A DNA stretch of 64,000 nucleotides from Blumeriella jaapii (GCA_009599575.1 VWND01000080.1:62001-126000); one strand, 5' to 3'; counted from the first letter of the stretch, positions 23,901 through 36,436 are shown. Made by a program: numbers and translations. The notes: generated by a model not told the origin, from the sequence alone.

Positions 23901-24265
23901 ACGTATAATAATTCGATACACGCTTTTACGGGTTTTATTTTTTTTTCGCATATTATACGGCTTTTATTTAAAACTTAATAGCAACGTCGAAAGCGACGTT
24001 GTAAAAAAAAAGGTATCGTCAGCGGAAAAACGAATTAAAATATTGCAAAAAAAAAAGAAATATTTAATAAAAAGCTAAAAAAAACCAACGCGAATCACAA
24101 AAGATTTTACGACGCTAAATACAAAAAAACTAGATTTTAAATAAGCGATAAAATATTATTATCGATTAAAAACCTTCGATAGCTGCGATTTTCTCGAAAG
24201 TTTTTAAATAAATATTTAAAACCTTTTAAAATCAAACGAATTATATACGAACACGGCTAAGCTTA
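20950..24265 (+). pseudogene. D1 pol: PR-RT-RNaseH-INT remnant, interrupted by E
   Basis: Protease: FIDCGAEKNCVIQ around 20975. RT: about 21530-22180, with LFDLSNAPAIFQTYINQ near 21850 and an intact YFDD at 21945-21956. The RT connection includes IFLGFTNFYKRFIKNYA near 22190. RNase H is about 22250-22780. The integrase finger and core run from 22800 to 24000, and the C-terminus reaches the GCTTA site at 24265. Asp to Asn, Glu to Lys, Cys to Tyr and Pro to Leu changes point to mutation on both strands. The rest of the protein continues after E at 46254. Confidence 0.87.
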
Positions 24266-24508
24266 TGTCGTGCATAGCCGAATAGTCGGTAGGAACCCTC
24301 ACCGGAGGCTGGGACGGATGAATTAAATGCAGTAAAATATTATTTGTATTGTTTTAAATCTGACTGGCGAGCTTTCCGCAGAAGACGGAAGGTTCGGGCT
24401 CGCTTAGTCAGTCGCTCGGAAAAACTAGTTTTCGAAAAGGCTCGTTATTACGTAACTACGAGCTTTTCCGAGTTCCAGAAACATTTAATTATTAAAAGCG
24501 TATAAAAA

Positions 24509-24541
<33 letters not shown>

Positions 24542-24567
24542 TAAAAAAATATAAATATAACGCAATA
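24266..24567 (-). repeat. E 3' LTR (left, 302 bp)
   Basis: Starts TGTCGTGCATAGCCG and ends cgcaata (cgcaaca in the right copy). The first part retains CpA/TpG and the sequence cttagtcagtcgctcggaaa. The end has decayed into A runs (24510-24560). Confidence 0.92.
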
Positions 24568-26109
24568 TATTTTTTAATTAATTGCTAATCCGGTGATTAG
24601 CTATTTTTAAAGCGCGGAAAAGTTTTTTTGTCGTCCAAATGCGGCCGTAACGCGATATTATAATATTTATATAACTTATTTATATTTTTTGTCGTTGCGA
24701 AGCGTAAATAAAACTAATTCAGCTTAAATAAGCGTTTCGTCGCTTTTAAAAACCTTAACTTTTTTATTTTTCCATCAGTTTTTTAATAAATTTAAGTTTT
24801 ATTATTTTATTTAAAAACATCGATATAGCTTTCTTTATATTTAAAAAAAAATCGTTCGCGTAGCTCCACGCGACCAGTTAGCCCAGCTTTTCGGATTTCC
24901 AATCCTCGGCGTTTGCGTAATCGAAGTTTTGCGAAATTTATTTTACGCAATCAGTCGGCTTTTTTCGGCCAATTCGTTTTTTTTTAATCCTTTCGAAAAA
25001 GGCGACCTTTTCGATATTTCGTTTTTAAACGGTTTTCTCGGAGATTTATATTTGCTTGGCTTAGAAAATGCCGATATAACGCCTAAAAAAAATAGCGAAA
25101 ACGCTGCCGGCGGTAAAAAAGCTATTAGCGGTAGTTTCGGTTCTGATAGCATTTTCGAAAGGAAAAAAGCAGACCGCTAGCGCTTTTAGAAAAAAAAAGC
25201 GGCCGGAAATTATTAAAATAAAGAAAATAAAAAAATAAAAATAACGACGATAATCGTTTTTCAAAACGCGCTCGTATTAAAACCAAAAAGCCTGCTATTT
25301 TTAAGCTTTTCAATTCTATTTCTTATATAACTTGTATTATTCGCGAAGCAATTAAAAATCTAAATTATAATTGCTTATCGAATTTGGCTAAAACTCGTTG
25401 CTATCGATGCTACGTAATTAGCACGTCGTACATTCCGGCCGACGCGAATATTATAGCTGCGTGGTTTTCCGTTTTTTAAAACTCGGATTAACAAAATTAT
25501 TAACGCGGTCAGTTATATCGAAAAACTTTATCGTTTTTTTTATTAATTAATTTCTAAAATATAACGGTTATTTTTTATTTTACGATTAAAACGGCTTTAA
25601 AAATATAAAAAAATAAGTTTTTAAATCGATCGTAATTTAAAAACAAAATTAATAAATACAAAGCGTATTATTAACGCGAAGCTCGCCGCGATTCGTAAAG
25701 TTTTTCAGATTTCTGCTTTTCGAATAAAAACTTCTATCTTTGTTTTACGTGCTAGCGAAATAAGGCCTGGCTACGACCCACCAGAAAATGCTTCCGTTTT
25801 TAAAAGTTTAGAAAAAAATCTCGCGGCGACTTTTTTGCTAAACGTTTCTGGTTTTCAATTTAATAAAATTTCGCAAAAAAAAAAAAATATTTCGGCTATA
25901 TAGCCGGCGGCAGCTATTTCTGAAAAAGCTATCGGAAAGTTTATTTTAAGTTTAATTATCGCGAAGCGTCGGGCGCGGATTATTATTTTAGCGGATTATA
26001 TTTTTAATTTTTTGCAAAATTAAGCGGTTTGATTTTAAATTTTTGTATTTACGAAAAGTTCGGATTTTTTTTAATTAGAAAATGGTTTTTGCTATATTTA
26101 AGTTTTAAT
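24568..26109. other. E 3' region of 1.5 kb between pol and LTR
   Basis: No Copia domain is left for this stretch. On the plus strand (antisense to pol) several open segments follow each other: 24929-25180 (83 codons, MRNLFYAISRL start), then ARIKTKKPAIFKLFNSI near 25270 and YIPADANIIAAWFSVFKTRI near 25430. SEIRPGYDPPENASVFKSLE lies near 25755. They are in different frames separated by A/T runs. On the minus strand 24943-25313 is also partly open. I do not recognise the protein. It could be an accessory antisense gene or captured sequence. Confidence 0.4.
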
Positions 26110-27619
26110 AAAAATCTGTTTAAATAAATATACGCTTGCAAAATGCAAGCTTTTTAATTCGATTAGTCGAACTTTTCGATAAAGCTTCGAAAATTTCGTA
26201 AATTAAAAAATTTAACGAAATTTTCGTGCTTTTATCGGGTCAGATTTTTAATAAAACCGTCTGCGTATATTTTATTTATTAAAAAGTATATAATTTTAAA
26301 CTTTTTATTTTAATATTTCTAGCGAATTTATATATTGCTTATATCGACGTAGCGAAGCTTCGTAAAAATTCTTTTTTTATTTTTTACGATTAGCCTAATC
26401 GTTTATTAATTATCGCAATATACGTTATTTAAAAATAATATCGAATCGAAGCTTTTTAAAAAAACGTTAAAATGCTATTATTTTTTTACGATCGTTATAT
26501 AAGCAAATAATTCCGCTTTAATAAAAAAAATAATAATTGTATTTTATCGTACAGCTTTTTATAAAATAGCATTTCCGAAAAAAACAAAAATATAATCCTA
26601 AAAGAATTTCCGAGTTTTTAAATCGTCGGCGAAAAAAACGTCGGTAAAAACTATTAATTGGTTTTTCCGCTTTTTCCGACTGTAAACGATTTTTAAAAAC
26701 CTCGTTCTATAAAAATATCGAAGCGTTTAATTAGCTGTCTCGAAATATTGGAAACTTAAGTTAATAAAAAAATAAAAAAGCTGAAAAGCTACGAAAGCTA
26801 CGTCGGATCGAAATATAATAGCCGTATACAAAATTAAACCGATTTTTTTTTAATACTTTTTAATCTGAGAAAGCGTAGCTACGTTTGGGTTTTTAACAAA
26901 TTCGCAGATTAAAAAAAACGTATTTGAAAAGCGCTTTTTGCATATATTAAATTTCGTAGCGATTTTTTCGATATACGAATCGTAAAACAGAAAGACTTTT
27001 TTTTTTTGTTTGTTTCGTAAAATACGAATTTCGAAAAAATAATTCAAATCTTTTATATTTATAAATTCGTAAGTTTTTTTCAGACCGAAAATAATTTCGT
27101 CGGCTTTTAACGAATAAAAATCGTAATATAAAATTTAAATATCGTCGACGTAAAACGCTATATATACGCTTCGCATTTCGTTAGCGAATATATAAAGCTT
27201 TTCGCTTATTGGTTCGAGCTTTAGCTTTTTTAAAATATTAGCGAATTCGCCGTATTATAAAACTGGAAAGTTTTTTAATTTATACAAAGCTCGGTTTAGT
27301 TATATTATTATACTTGGTTGTTTGAATTTATTAGACAGATGGCACGTAATTGGCTTATTTTTAAAGTTTCGTTTTATATTAACAAATATATTAATTATAT
27401 CGAATTATTTAATTTCCAGATCGAAATAGGCCGCCAGCGCTATAACCGTTCGGAAAAAACGGGCTGCGAATATAACTACATATATAAAAAAAATTAAAGC
27501 TTCGTTTTAGAAATCTTTCCTTACGACTAGTTTCGATTTGCACCGTTACAACTCGCTTAAACTATTTGTTTTATATATAAAAACTTATTTAAATAAAATA
27601 AGCTTTATAATTTTATTTT
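26110..27619 (-). pseudogene. E reverse transcriptase and RNase H (Copia type)
   Basis: RT begins near 27600 (KSKLVVRKDF) and continues with VIALAAYFDLEIKQFDIINI at 27380-27440, QLNRALYKLKNFPVL near 27270 and an intact YVDD active site at 27141-27152. FFEIRILRNKQ lies at 27010-27045 and SYIEKIATKFNI just below. RNase H and the C-terminus run to about 26110, with NFVKFLNLRNF near 26190. Together these residues identify the Copia lineage firmly. Gln/Trp to stop changes and Gly/Asp losses inactivate it. Confidence 0.88.
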
Positions 27620-28899
27620 TTTTAATAATCCTCCAGCATTTTTTAATTTTTAAGTTTTTAATTTCGGTTTTTATTTTTATTTAAACTGCTTTTCTATCTG
27701 ATAGTTTTTTAATTCGTTTTAGTTTTTTAAAACTTTCGATAAATTATTCCGATATTGTTTTTAATCGGAAAATTAAATATTTTTTACCGACTTTTTTTTT
27801 ATCGAAGCCGTTATTATTGCGTAGACAGCCTGAAAGTCTTTTTTATTTATCTAAATCGGTTCGTTTGTTTAAAACGTATAAACGAATTCGTCGATCTGTT
27901 GTTTAATAAATAAAACTATTAATTAAAAGATTTCGTATACCGTAGCGTATATTTCCGGTCTATCCGGCCAATATGAAATAAAATCTGTACGATTTCGTTT
28001 AGCAGTTTTTAAAATCAGCTGCTTTTTATCGCTTATCGAAAACTTCGATTTATTTCTTCTATTTCTTCTGAATAATGCTTTTTTTTTAATAATTAATTTT
28101 GAAAAAGCTTTCAAAAGCAAGCGTTTAAATGGCTGTTTTATTTTAAATCGATCTAGCGCCTGATCTGTCGGGCGATAGCTTTTAATTATAATTTAAAAAA
28201 TGAAATTGCGCGCTTTTTCGTATAAAGCCATTTTTATATCCGCGCCGAAAAATTTTCTAAAGCTTTGCTCTGCTTTATCCTGTCCTGCAGTAATAAGCTT
28301 TATTAATCTGTTATTTCTTTTTAAATTTTCATAACTTTCTGACGTTTTTATCGCGTCGATCAGAATATTTCGAATATGCTTTGCATACTTTCGATTAATA
28401 ACTAGTTTTAAAAATTAAAACTGGTCGGTAATAGCTTTATCGAAAAAACTTTTATAAAAAACTATTATCTCCGATCTCTGGACGTTTAAATCGACCGTAA
28501 AAAGGCTCGATTATTTCGACTTTTATTAGGTTTTTTACTTCCGAGAATTTAGCTTTATTTTCTGGAATATTTAAATTTATTAATATTAAAATGTTTTTTT
28601 TTTATCGTAGGCTTTGAAAGTTTATCAAAAGGGCCTGAAATCGGTTTTGGTTTTAATAGCGGCTCCGGTGGAAAAAGACTTTTATTTTTTTTTGTAAAAT
28701 CTAAAGGTTGCTCGTTTTGTAATAATAGCTTTTTTTTTATATCACCCTTTTTTTAACACACCGAGTTTTGCTAGTTTGCGCCGCTATTAAAACCGTCCGC
28801 TAATATCTGATACTTAGCGTTTTAAGCTTTTTCGTTTTCCGCGTTTTCGATAAACTCCACGGTTTTTTAAAACTTTAGTTTAATTATAGGATTTGAATT
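27620..28899 (-). pseudogene. E linker between integrase and RT
   Basis: About 1.3 kb of minus-strand, probably coding sequence without a named domain. Segments such as KQLILKTAKRNRTDFISYWP (27930-28060) and QQIDEFVYVLNKRTDLDK near 27870 fit the variable, charged linker that precedes RT in Copia polyproteins. Many stops are present. Confidence 0.5.
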
Positions 28900-29837
28900 T
28901 TTAGCCTTCGAAAAGTAAAACTTAGATTCGTTAAATACTACGTTTCGACTCGTAATTATACGCATTAGCTAAAGCATTCAGATTTTGTAAATATTAAAAG
29001 CGTTATATTTAATCAAATATCCGATATATTTTTTCGAAAAGATTTTAAATTCTTTTTTATATTTTATAGCTTTTCGATTTTTTATTATTAAATACGTACG
29101 AGCTTCGTACGCATAAACTTTGCTTTAATTTGGTCTGAAATCGGCCGTACGCGTTTTTATAATAACAAAATCGTAATACCGGAAATATTGCCTAAATCAG
29201 CTGTATAAAACTTTATTTGAAAACTTAAATTATTTTTTCGTAAGCGGCGATATATTATACAAATGCGCTGCTGTTTTTATCGTTTCGGGCCAAAAAAAAA
29301 TTGAAAGGCCCGCTTTAATTTTTATTTTTATCGAACGCTTAATTACTTTTTTTTCTGCTCGTTCGATCGAGCCGTTTAACTGGTGCACGTAAAGTAAAAT
29401 TAATTTCAAATCGATATTTTCGCGCTTAGCTTATTTTTAATATTTCGAAATAAAATTTTTTTGCTTTAAAATTACCGACGACTCGTTATTTTATCGAATT
29501 TTACAAGTAAAAAAATTGTATTAGCGTTTTATTTATACGTCGAACGTTTGAAAACGGTTCAGAACGATTTTTATATTTTTCGTTTTAATAGCAAAAATTC
29601 AAATTTTTTTATTATATTCGTTTTTTATTAAAAATATTTACATCGAGCCGTTGTAAGCTTTTTTACGATTTTTGGAATAATCGTAAAAGTCCTAGCCGAT
29701 GCGAAAAAAAAGCCTGAAAAATTTGTTTTTTAATATTACTTTTAAAATTATTTGCTTTAAATACGTAATAGCATATTTTTCGCATTTTATTTTAATTAAG
29801 CTTTTGATTTTTATTTTACGAATGTTTTCGACCAGCT
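28900..29837 (-). pseudogene. E integrase (Copia type)
   Basis: Reading down from 29837: the integrase core begins near 29700 (FFRIG, DFYDYSKNRKKAYNGSM). It continues to QLNGSIERAEKKVIKRS near 29370, the NGxxER motif of Copia integrases, and FFWPETIKTAAHLYNISPL near 29270. Near 28930 is the segment IITSRNVVFNESKF, the usual end of the Copia integrase C-terminal region. Stops are TAA/TAG. Confidence 0.87.
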
Positions 29838-30099
29838 TGTGACGACTCACTCGTTTGCCCCTCGCGTCACCCCAGCAATTACGTATAGTTGCAAGCTCCC
29901 TGGTCTTCTGGTGGGTCTCCTATCAATTGTGGAGACTATTATGTATATAAGGCTTTTTCCCTTTAGCAACCTCTGCCTTTTGCAATTGTTGATTTTAAAT
30001 GAATATTTTTGTTACAAAACCAAAGGCTTGTTTTATATTATATGAACACGGCGATTAATTGACTGATCTCCTAGCTTTCCGATTGATTAGATCGTTATA
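29838..30099 (+). repeat. B4 5' LTR (262 bp)
   Basis: Starts TGTGACGACTCACTCG (unmutated) and ends AGATCGTTATA (mutated from TCGTCACA). A short leader without clear coding, ttattaacaac then T-rich, follows at 30100-30228. Confidence 0.93.
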
Positions 30100-30228
30100 T
30101 TATTAACAACTTTTTTTTTACGCTAGCGACGGCGTAAACTATTTTTTTTTCGAATTTTTTACGGGTTATACCAAGGTGATCGACCGGTCGTGAAAAGGCT
30201 TATTTCCGCATTTCGCGAAGGATAACAT

Positions 30229-31570
30229 TTGTTTAACGATCTCCTTTTTAGCAAAGCTTTTCAGCTTCTGCTATTATATTTTAACTTCCCTCCTCTTTTT
30301 AATCAGCGAAAAAGCAACCTTCCCCAAAAGCTTTTTTTTCTGAAGAACAGTCCTCCTTCCGAAGAAAAAAGAACAAAAAAAAAGGCAGAGCGCCAACCAT
30401 TTCGCCTGCCATCTTTTCCTTGCAGCCTAGCGCTGAAAGCATTTAGTTAAGACTTTTGCAAAATCAACTGAAAAAAGCGCAAAAGCGTAAACGACAATTT
30501 CTGAAGGTTATGCGATTGCGACAGACCCTTTAATTAAAGCGTTTGATAAAATCTATCGAACGTGCTTCTGCCAGTCGCGAATCTGCTGCTTTTTCTCGCA
30601 ACGTTTTATTTTAACTAATAGACGCTGCAGATCAATTTCCACGCTTTTCGCGAATTCTTTTTGGATTTTTTTCTGACGGCCAAGACTTTAGCGCGCTTTT
30701 TGAACGTTATAATTTCCATTTATCTGCTGACTTTCGACTAGCTCGTATAAAGCGCGTTCCGAACTTTAAGTTTAAACTAGATAATAGTGAAAATTATAAA
30801 GCACGCTATTGAGAAACTAGAGTTTTCGACAATTTCGAATTTTACCACGACTACTTCGCTAGCGATCGATTTCGCAAGAATTATATATTCGATCAAACCG
30901 AAGGCGTAGCAAAAGAGTTTTTGACCCCGCGTATTTTGGACCGTTCCGATCCTATACCTTCCGAAGAATTAATAAAAAAGATCGCCGATTTTCTGGCCGA
31001 TTTTTTAGACGTTTAAAGGGCGGAAAACGAGTTTAAAATGCTTGTAATAAATACGCACGACGATTTTTAGCGATTTTATTTGCGATTTTCTATTTTCGCA
31101 ACGAACGCTTAAATACGAATTGATAAACAGCTTCGAAACGCTTTTCGCGATAAAATACCAAAGCGTTTACGAGAAAAGCTGCATTTGGAATGGGCGCGTA
31201 CAACGATTTTTAAAAATTGGCTTACCGCCGTCCGTCAAAAAGAATAAAGTCAGTTGGCTAAACGAATTTTATACGCGAGTCGCTTTTCAACCAAGTCTAT
31301 CATTTATCAAAATGGTAGGTTTTTAACCAAAGCGTACTACGAATTAAATCGTACGTACGAAAATCGTTTTAATGTTTTACAAGCTTTTTTCAGCCTTTTA
31401 TTTTTTCTTTTTTTCCACGCCAAAACGCCCCTTTTGGCGTTTTTTTCTTTCGATCGGATTAACGACAACGCTCGTTTTTTATTTTATATCAGAAGGTTCG
31501 AGGCCAATCTGCACGATCTTTTACGAGCCGATCTTCGGTTCCATCCAAAGGCCTTTCTAAGCTAGTAGGT
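30229..31570 (+). pseudogene. B4 gag remnant
   Basis: A possible start is the Met at 30229 (MFNDLLFSKAFQ), then an open stretch to 30450. The capsid-like middle part includes ILDRSDPIPSEELIKKIADF near 30940-31000. Another open frame (31254-31565) reads AKRILYASRFSTKS and ends RADLRFHPKAFLS. I could not find a CCHC zinc knuckle, which is unusual and may be real for this family. B5 has the same order at 51990-53320 on the minus strand. Frames shift at T runs. Confidence 0.65.
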
Positions 31571-31731
31571 ATAAACGAAGTCGAGCCGGCCGAAGATTCG
31601 CCTTCTGATAGTAGTAGTAAAAACGAAAACCCCCTTTTAAACGACTTCCAAAACGCATATAAGGAAATTGAAAGCTTTTCCGCCAATCGAGGAAACGCTT
31701 AGGCCTAAGCAAAACTTTTTTTTTAAGCGCG

Positions 31732-32110
31732 TTGCGCGATATGCGTTATCTTAACGTTCGAAAGCTTTTTGGTAGCGACTTACTGATAATCCCCGTTATA
31801 TTTATCAAAAATAGCCTTTCGTACAAAATGAAAGCGCTCGCCGACTTTGGAGCGAACGGTTATGCGTTAATCGATTCGGCGCTGATCAAGTCCTTTTTTT
31901 TCTTTTTAAAACCTTTAATTCAACTTTTCCCGGCTTTTTTTTTTATAAAAGAGTATAATAAAGCTCGTGGCTATTTAATTATATATTTTACGCTTTTTAA
32001 TCTTATTGTTAATAATCGAATATAATCGTTTACTTTTTTTTTGATTATCAATTTCGGAAATTATAGTATGATTTTAGGAAGAGCTTGGCTGGCCGAACAC
32101 TAAGTTTTAT
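31732..32110 (+). pseudogene. B4 aspartic protease
   Basis: Open from 31732 to 32025 and in the same frame beyond one stop to 32110. The catalytic motif reads ALADFGANGYALIDS, where D-S/T-G is expected, so the residue after the catalytic Asp is now Phe. The downstream GYSMILGRAWLAEH-like segment (about 32065-32100) is the usual ILGxxWL motif of retropepsins. B5 carries the same protein at 51646-51834 on the minus strand with DFKTNG at the catalytic site. Confidence 0.82.
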
Positions 32111-32401
32111 TAAACTGTAATAAACGCAAGCTTTATTGGCCGAAGTTTTATTCTCCTATAATCTTTTACGCTCGTTGTATTAAAATCTTTTATTTGCATC
32201 TTCGAAAGATTTAATTTCGCTATCAAAACGACGCTGTGAAACGTAACAAAAACCTTAATTAATTGTGGCAGATTTACGACGCTGTGCGAAGCGCGAAAAG
32301 ATCGAATTTTATTCGCGGTGCTAATTTCGATAGCGACGCCAATGGAATAATATAAGAAATTACACCATTTTCCTAAGCTGCCGATCCTCCTTCTATTATT
32401 A

Positions 32402-32427
32402 TTTTTTTTTTTTTTTTTTTTTTTTTT
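32402..32427 (+). repeat. 26-bp T run in B4 between protease and RT
   Basis: A perfect T homopolymer. The corresponding site in B5 (51124-51138) is a shorter interrupted A run. The coding frame changes across it, so it is a likely place of slippage rather than a programmed frameshift. Confidence 0.85.
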
Positions 32428-32639
32428 CGTTAGAACAGCTTTTTCGTTCTACGAAAAACAGTTATATTAAAAACCGAAAAAAGGCTTTCGCCGCGATAGC
32501 CTTTTAGCTTAATATAATCGATAGTTTAAATAAGCCATTTTTTGAATTTTTCAAACGACCAGTTCGAAAACGAGTTTTTAACCTACTGTTTATCCAATTT
32601 TTATTTGCTAAATTATTGCATACGCTTTTAAGCTGATTT

Positions 32640-35600
32640 CCAGAAAAGAAGCAATTAAAGTGTTTTCAACCTTTTTATACGAAATCGACAGAATACTAAA
32701 CGACTTTACGTATAACACTTTTTTTAAAACCTAATCTTACAGTTTTTTCGAACGTTTTAAAACTAATGAAATATCGATTTCGACTTTTTTAATCAGCTTA
32801 GCAAAGCTAATTTCGAATAAACCTTTCTTCGAATTTTTTCCTTCGGAATACAAAAACCTCGAATACGTGTTTTTTAAAGCCGCCAGTAACGAGCTAGCTT
32901 TTTACCGGCCCTACGACTATAAAATCGAGCTTATTATAAATAAAAAAAAGCTGAAATACATTTTTTTGTATAAAATATCGATTTCAAAGCTCGAGATTAT
33001 CAAAATCTATTTGTAAGATAATTTTAACAAAGGTTTTATCGAACTTTTCACCGCTTTTTTCGCTGCTCTAATGCTTTTCGCTAAAAAACCCGACGGTTTA
33101 TTGCGTTTTTGTATCGATTATCGAGCTTTTAATAATATTATTCGTAAGGATCGCTATCCTTTTCCTTTTATCGATAAGACTTTTGTTCGTTTTTCGGAAG
33201 CGCGAATTTTTACGAAGCTCGATATTCGTTAAGCTTTTTATAGAATTCGAATGGATTCCGCCAGTAAAAAACTGACGACGTTTCGTACGCGTTACGGCGT
33301 TTATAAATGCAAAATGCTACCTTTTGGCCTTATTAATAGATTCGCAATTTACCAACGCTATATAAACGACGTTTTTTTCGATTATTTGAACGATTTTTGC
33401 ATTGCATATTTGGATAATATTTTTATTTATTCGTCCGACTTTTTGAAACACGCTATATACGTTCGCAAAATGCTTTAAAAGCTCGCTGACGCTGGATTAC
33501 AGGCCGATATTCGAAAATTTGAATTCAACGTTATTCGGACCCGTTACCTAGGTTTTATTATTTCGATTGAAAGCCTAAAAGTAGATTTAAAAAAAGTTTT
33601 CGTGGTCGCCTATTAAAAGCTTTTTATTATTGTAAAAGATATACAGAGCTTTTTTGGTTTTTGTAATTTTTACCGACGTTTTATTCGAAACTACGGTATA
33701 ATTGCAAAGCTTTTGGTTTATTTGACTAAAGCTAACGTTTCTTTTAATTTTATTTTTGAATGTCAGAAGAATTTCGACTTTTTTATATTAGCCTTTACTA
33801 CTGCATCAGTTCTATAATATTATAAGCAAAACTTTCTTTGCATATTAAAGACTAACGCTTCCGACGGCGTAATAGCTTTTGTGCTTTCGCAATTTTATAG
33901 CGACGATTGGCTTTTAGTCGCCTATTTCAGCAAAACTATAGCTTTCGCAAAGCTAAACTACGTCGTACACGATAAAAAGATATTCGCAATCGTGAGATTT
34001 TTAGGCAATTTTCGTACTGAATTGGCTAGCTCAGTTTATTAAATTAAAATAATTATTGATTATAAAATTTTAAAGTATTTTATAATTTCCAAACTTTTAA
34101 ACGTTCGATAAGCACGCTGGGCCGAACTCTTCGCCGATTATAATTTTCTTATTACGTATAGACCAGGTAAACATAACCTTTTGGCTAACGTATTAACACG
34201 TCGTACGAGCGAATTCGACCGCTAAAACTTTTTTAAACGCATCCAGCGCCTGCAAACACTTTTTCGAACCGATCAAATCGATTATCGCCTTTTAATTAAA
34301 AAACTTCGATTTTCTACGGCTTTCGAAACAGCTGTTTTTATCGTTGAAATAGTTAATTTTTTTCTCGTATTTCGTATCGTTGACCAACTTTTTCACGCTA
34401 ATCGCATAGCTAACAGCCTAATAGCCTTTCGAAAGAAAGCTGTACGAAACGCTACGAAAGAGAACGACGATAATAATATTTCGTTTTCGTATATATTTGA
34501 ACGCGATCTGTTATTATATTACGGTCGTCTGATAATATTAGACGTCGACTATTTTCGTCTGGCCCTTGTACGAAAAATGCATAATTAAATTTTTACCGTT
34601 TATTCCAGCGTTCGCAAAACTACGCAATTGCTTTCGAACCAATATTATTGGCAAGGTATAACAGCTTTCGTAAAACAATACTATCGTAATTGCTACGCTT
34701 ATCGAAAGAGTTCTGTTTCAAAAGATAAGCGCCCCGGCTTTTTTTAGCTTTTTCTTGTTTTTGACCACTTTTGAAAGCACGTTACAATAGACTTTTGCAG
34801 CTTTAACAAAAACAAATACGATTACGATAACGTGTTTGTAATAATAAATCGTTTTTTCAAGCAAGCTATTTCGATTTTTTGCTATAAGAATATCGACGCT
34901 CGAAGCTTCGCCAAATTGTATATATTCCATGTATATAAGTATTTTGGCCTTTTAAAAAGTATTATTAGCGATCGTGGCCCTTAATATTAATTTACCTTTT
35001 GGTTTGAATTAAACAAAATATTCGATACGTAATTAAAGCTTTCGACAGCCGCTTATTTTAAAACCGACGGTCAGACCGAAATTTACAATTAATATCTGCA
35101 AAAACGCTTTCGATCTTTCGTAAACTTTTATTAAAACGATTAAAGCGAATTTTTTCTAATGATGGATTTCGCTTAAATGATTTTTTCTTACGAGAGTTTA
35201 GATGGCCTTTTATCTTTTGAAGTTGTATACGGTTATACTTTTTATATTAATTGAAACTGAAAGCTCGATACTTTCCTTTTCTTTAACCTTTTATATAAGT
35301 TAAACGCAAACGAAGCTCGTGCGTACGCTCGCCGCCATTACGACGCTTGGAACTTCGCCAAATCGCATCTTTAATAAGCATACGACAAAATAAAAAGGAG
35401 TGCGAATAAGTTTCGTCGCGCGATCGATTTTGACGTTGGCGATTACGTATGGCTCGATATACGTCCATTTCCGACCTTCCGGCCTTTTTGCAAGCTCGAC
35501 AATTCTACAAACGGCCCTTTTAAAATTGTAGCCAAAATTTTCGATAACGTTTTTAAGCTAGACCTTCTTAATATTATAAACGTACACTTAGTTTTTCACG

Positions 35601-35983
35601 CTAATCGATTGCGTAAAGCAGCTGACGACGCGCTTTCAGGTCAGGTTAATCCAATTCCTGAATTTATTAATATAATTAATGAGTTTAAATACGAAATCGA
35701 AGAATTGATCGCCTGTCGAGTGCAGCGGAAGACCTTTTAATATAAAGCTTTTTGGATAGGTTTAAATAAAGATCTTACGTGATATTCCGCGTTTGATTTT
35801 ATGTACGCTTTTTTGAAAGTGCGCGATTTTTATTTGGCGCATAAAAAGCTTTCCGGTCTTTTTGCAAAACTTATAAATTGGCTGAAGGCATATTCCGAAG
35901 GTTTGGATTCGTACGATTATTTGGATAATAACGTATTAATAGATAAAAGCTCGAAGGCGCGCTTTTTTCGAACGGAGGGATAG
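32640..35983 (+). pseudogene. B4 RT-RNaseH-integrase-chromodomain in one frame
   Basis: A single frame runs more than 3.3 kb, broken only by about twenty TAA/TAG codons at Gln/Trp positions. RT: GLLRFCIDYRAFN near 33100, TKLDIR near 33215, CKMLPFGL near 33310, and the active site YLDN (33407-33418) instead of YLDD. RNase H: TNASDGVIAFVLSQF near 33850. Tether: ITYRPGKHNLLA near 34155. Integrase finger: 34580-34710, with CYAY where C-x2-C is expected. Core: VTIDFCSF near 34785 and ISDRGP near 34960. The end WLDIRPFPTFRPF lies near 35450. Chromodomain: 35680-35850 (KYEIEELIACRVQRKTF, then FWIGL). Confidence 0.92.
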
Positions 35984-36245
35984 TATGACGATTCACTCGT
36001 TTGCCTTTCGCGTCACCCTAGCAACTACGTATAATTGCAAGCTTTTTGGTCTTCTGGTGAGTCTTCTATCAATTGTAAAGATTATTATATATATAAAGCT
36101 CTCTTTTTTTAGCAACCTCTGCTTTTTGCAGTTGTTAATTCTAAGTGAATATCTTTGTTACAGAACCAAAGGCTCGTTTTATACCATATGAACACGGCGA
36201 CCAGTTGACTGATCTTCCAGCCCTCCGACTGATTAAATCGTCACA
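35984..36245 (+). repeat. B4 3' LTR (262 bp)
   Basis: Starts TATGACGATTCACTCG and ends AAATCGTCACA. Compared with the 5' LTR the start is mutated and the end intact, so the two copies decayed independently. A purine tract acggagggatag (35972-35983) precedes it. Confidence 0.93.
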
Positions 36246-36250
36246 CAGCT

Positions 36251-36436
36251 TTTCGAACGCGTTTTTATTTAAATGGCCCGAACGAAAATGTTATAAACGC
36301 GCATCGTTATTCCGATCGTACGTAAATACGCTGTTTTTTTTAAATTTATAGCGCGTACGACGTTTCGGAATTGTATAAATTATTAGGCCGGGCGAATTAC
36401 GTTTTAAAAAGTTTAAATTATTACGTGAAAAATACG
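36251..36436 (-). pseudogene. E pre-integrase zinc region between B4 and F
   Basis: This 186-bp piece of E lies between the CAGCT duplication of B4 and the ATACG duplication of F. The minus strand reads HFRSGHLNKNAFEK at its end, the GAG-pre-integrase motif (WHxRxGHLN) of Copia integrases. It joins in sense to 29837 downward (LVENIRKIKIKSLIK). It shows that both F and B4 inserted into E. Confidence 0.8.

Larger units (their letters stand above)
29838..36245 (+). mobile_element. B4: complete family B Ty3/Gypsy chromovirus inserted in E
   Basis: A 6408-bp copy with two 262-bp LTRs and a perfect CAGCT duplication (29833-29837 and 36246-36250). It splits E's integrase. Gag, protease, RT, RNase H, integrase and chromodomain are all present on the plus strand. 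This is the reference copy of family B here because pol stays in one frame for over 3.3 kb. Confidence 0.94.

Noticed and set aside
31254..32800. Programmed frameshifts between gag, protease and RT of B4 (three different frames)
   Set aside because: Frame changes coincide with long T runs that differ in length from B5, so slippage or decay explains them.
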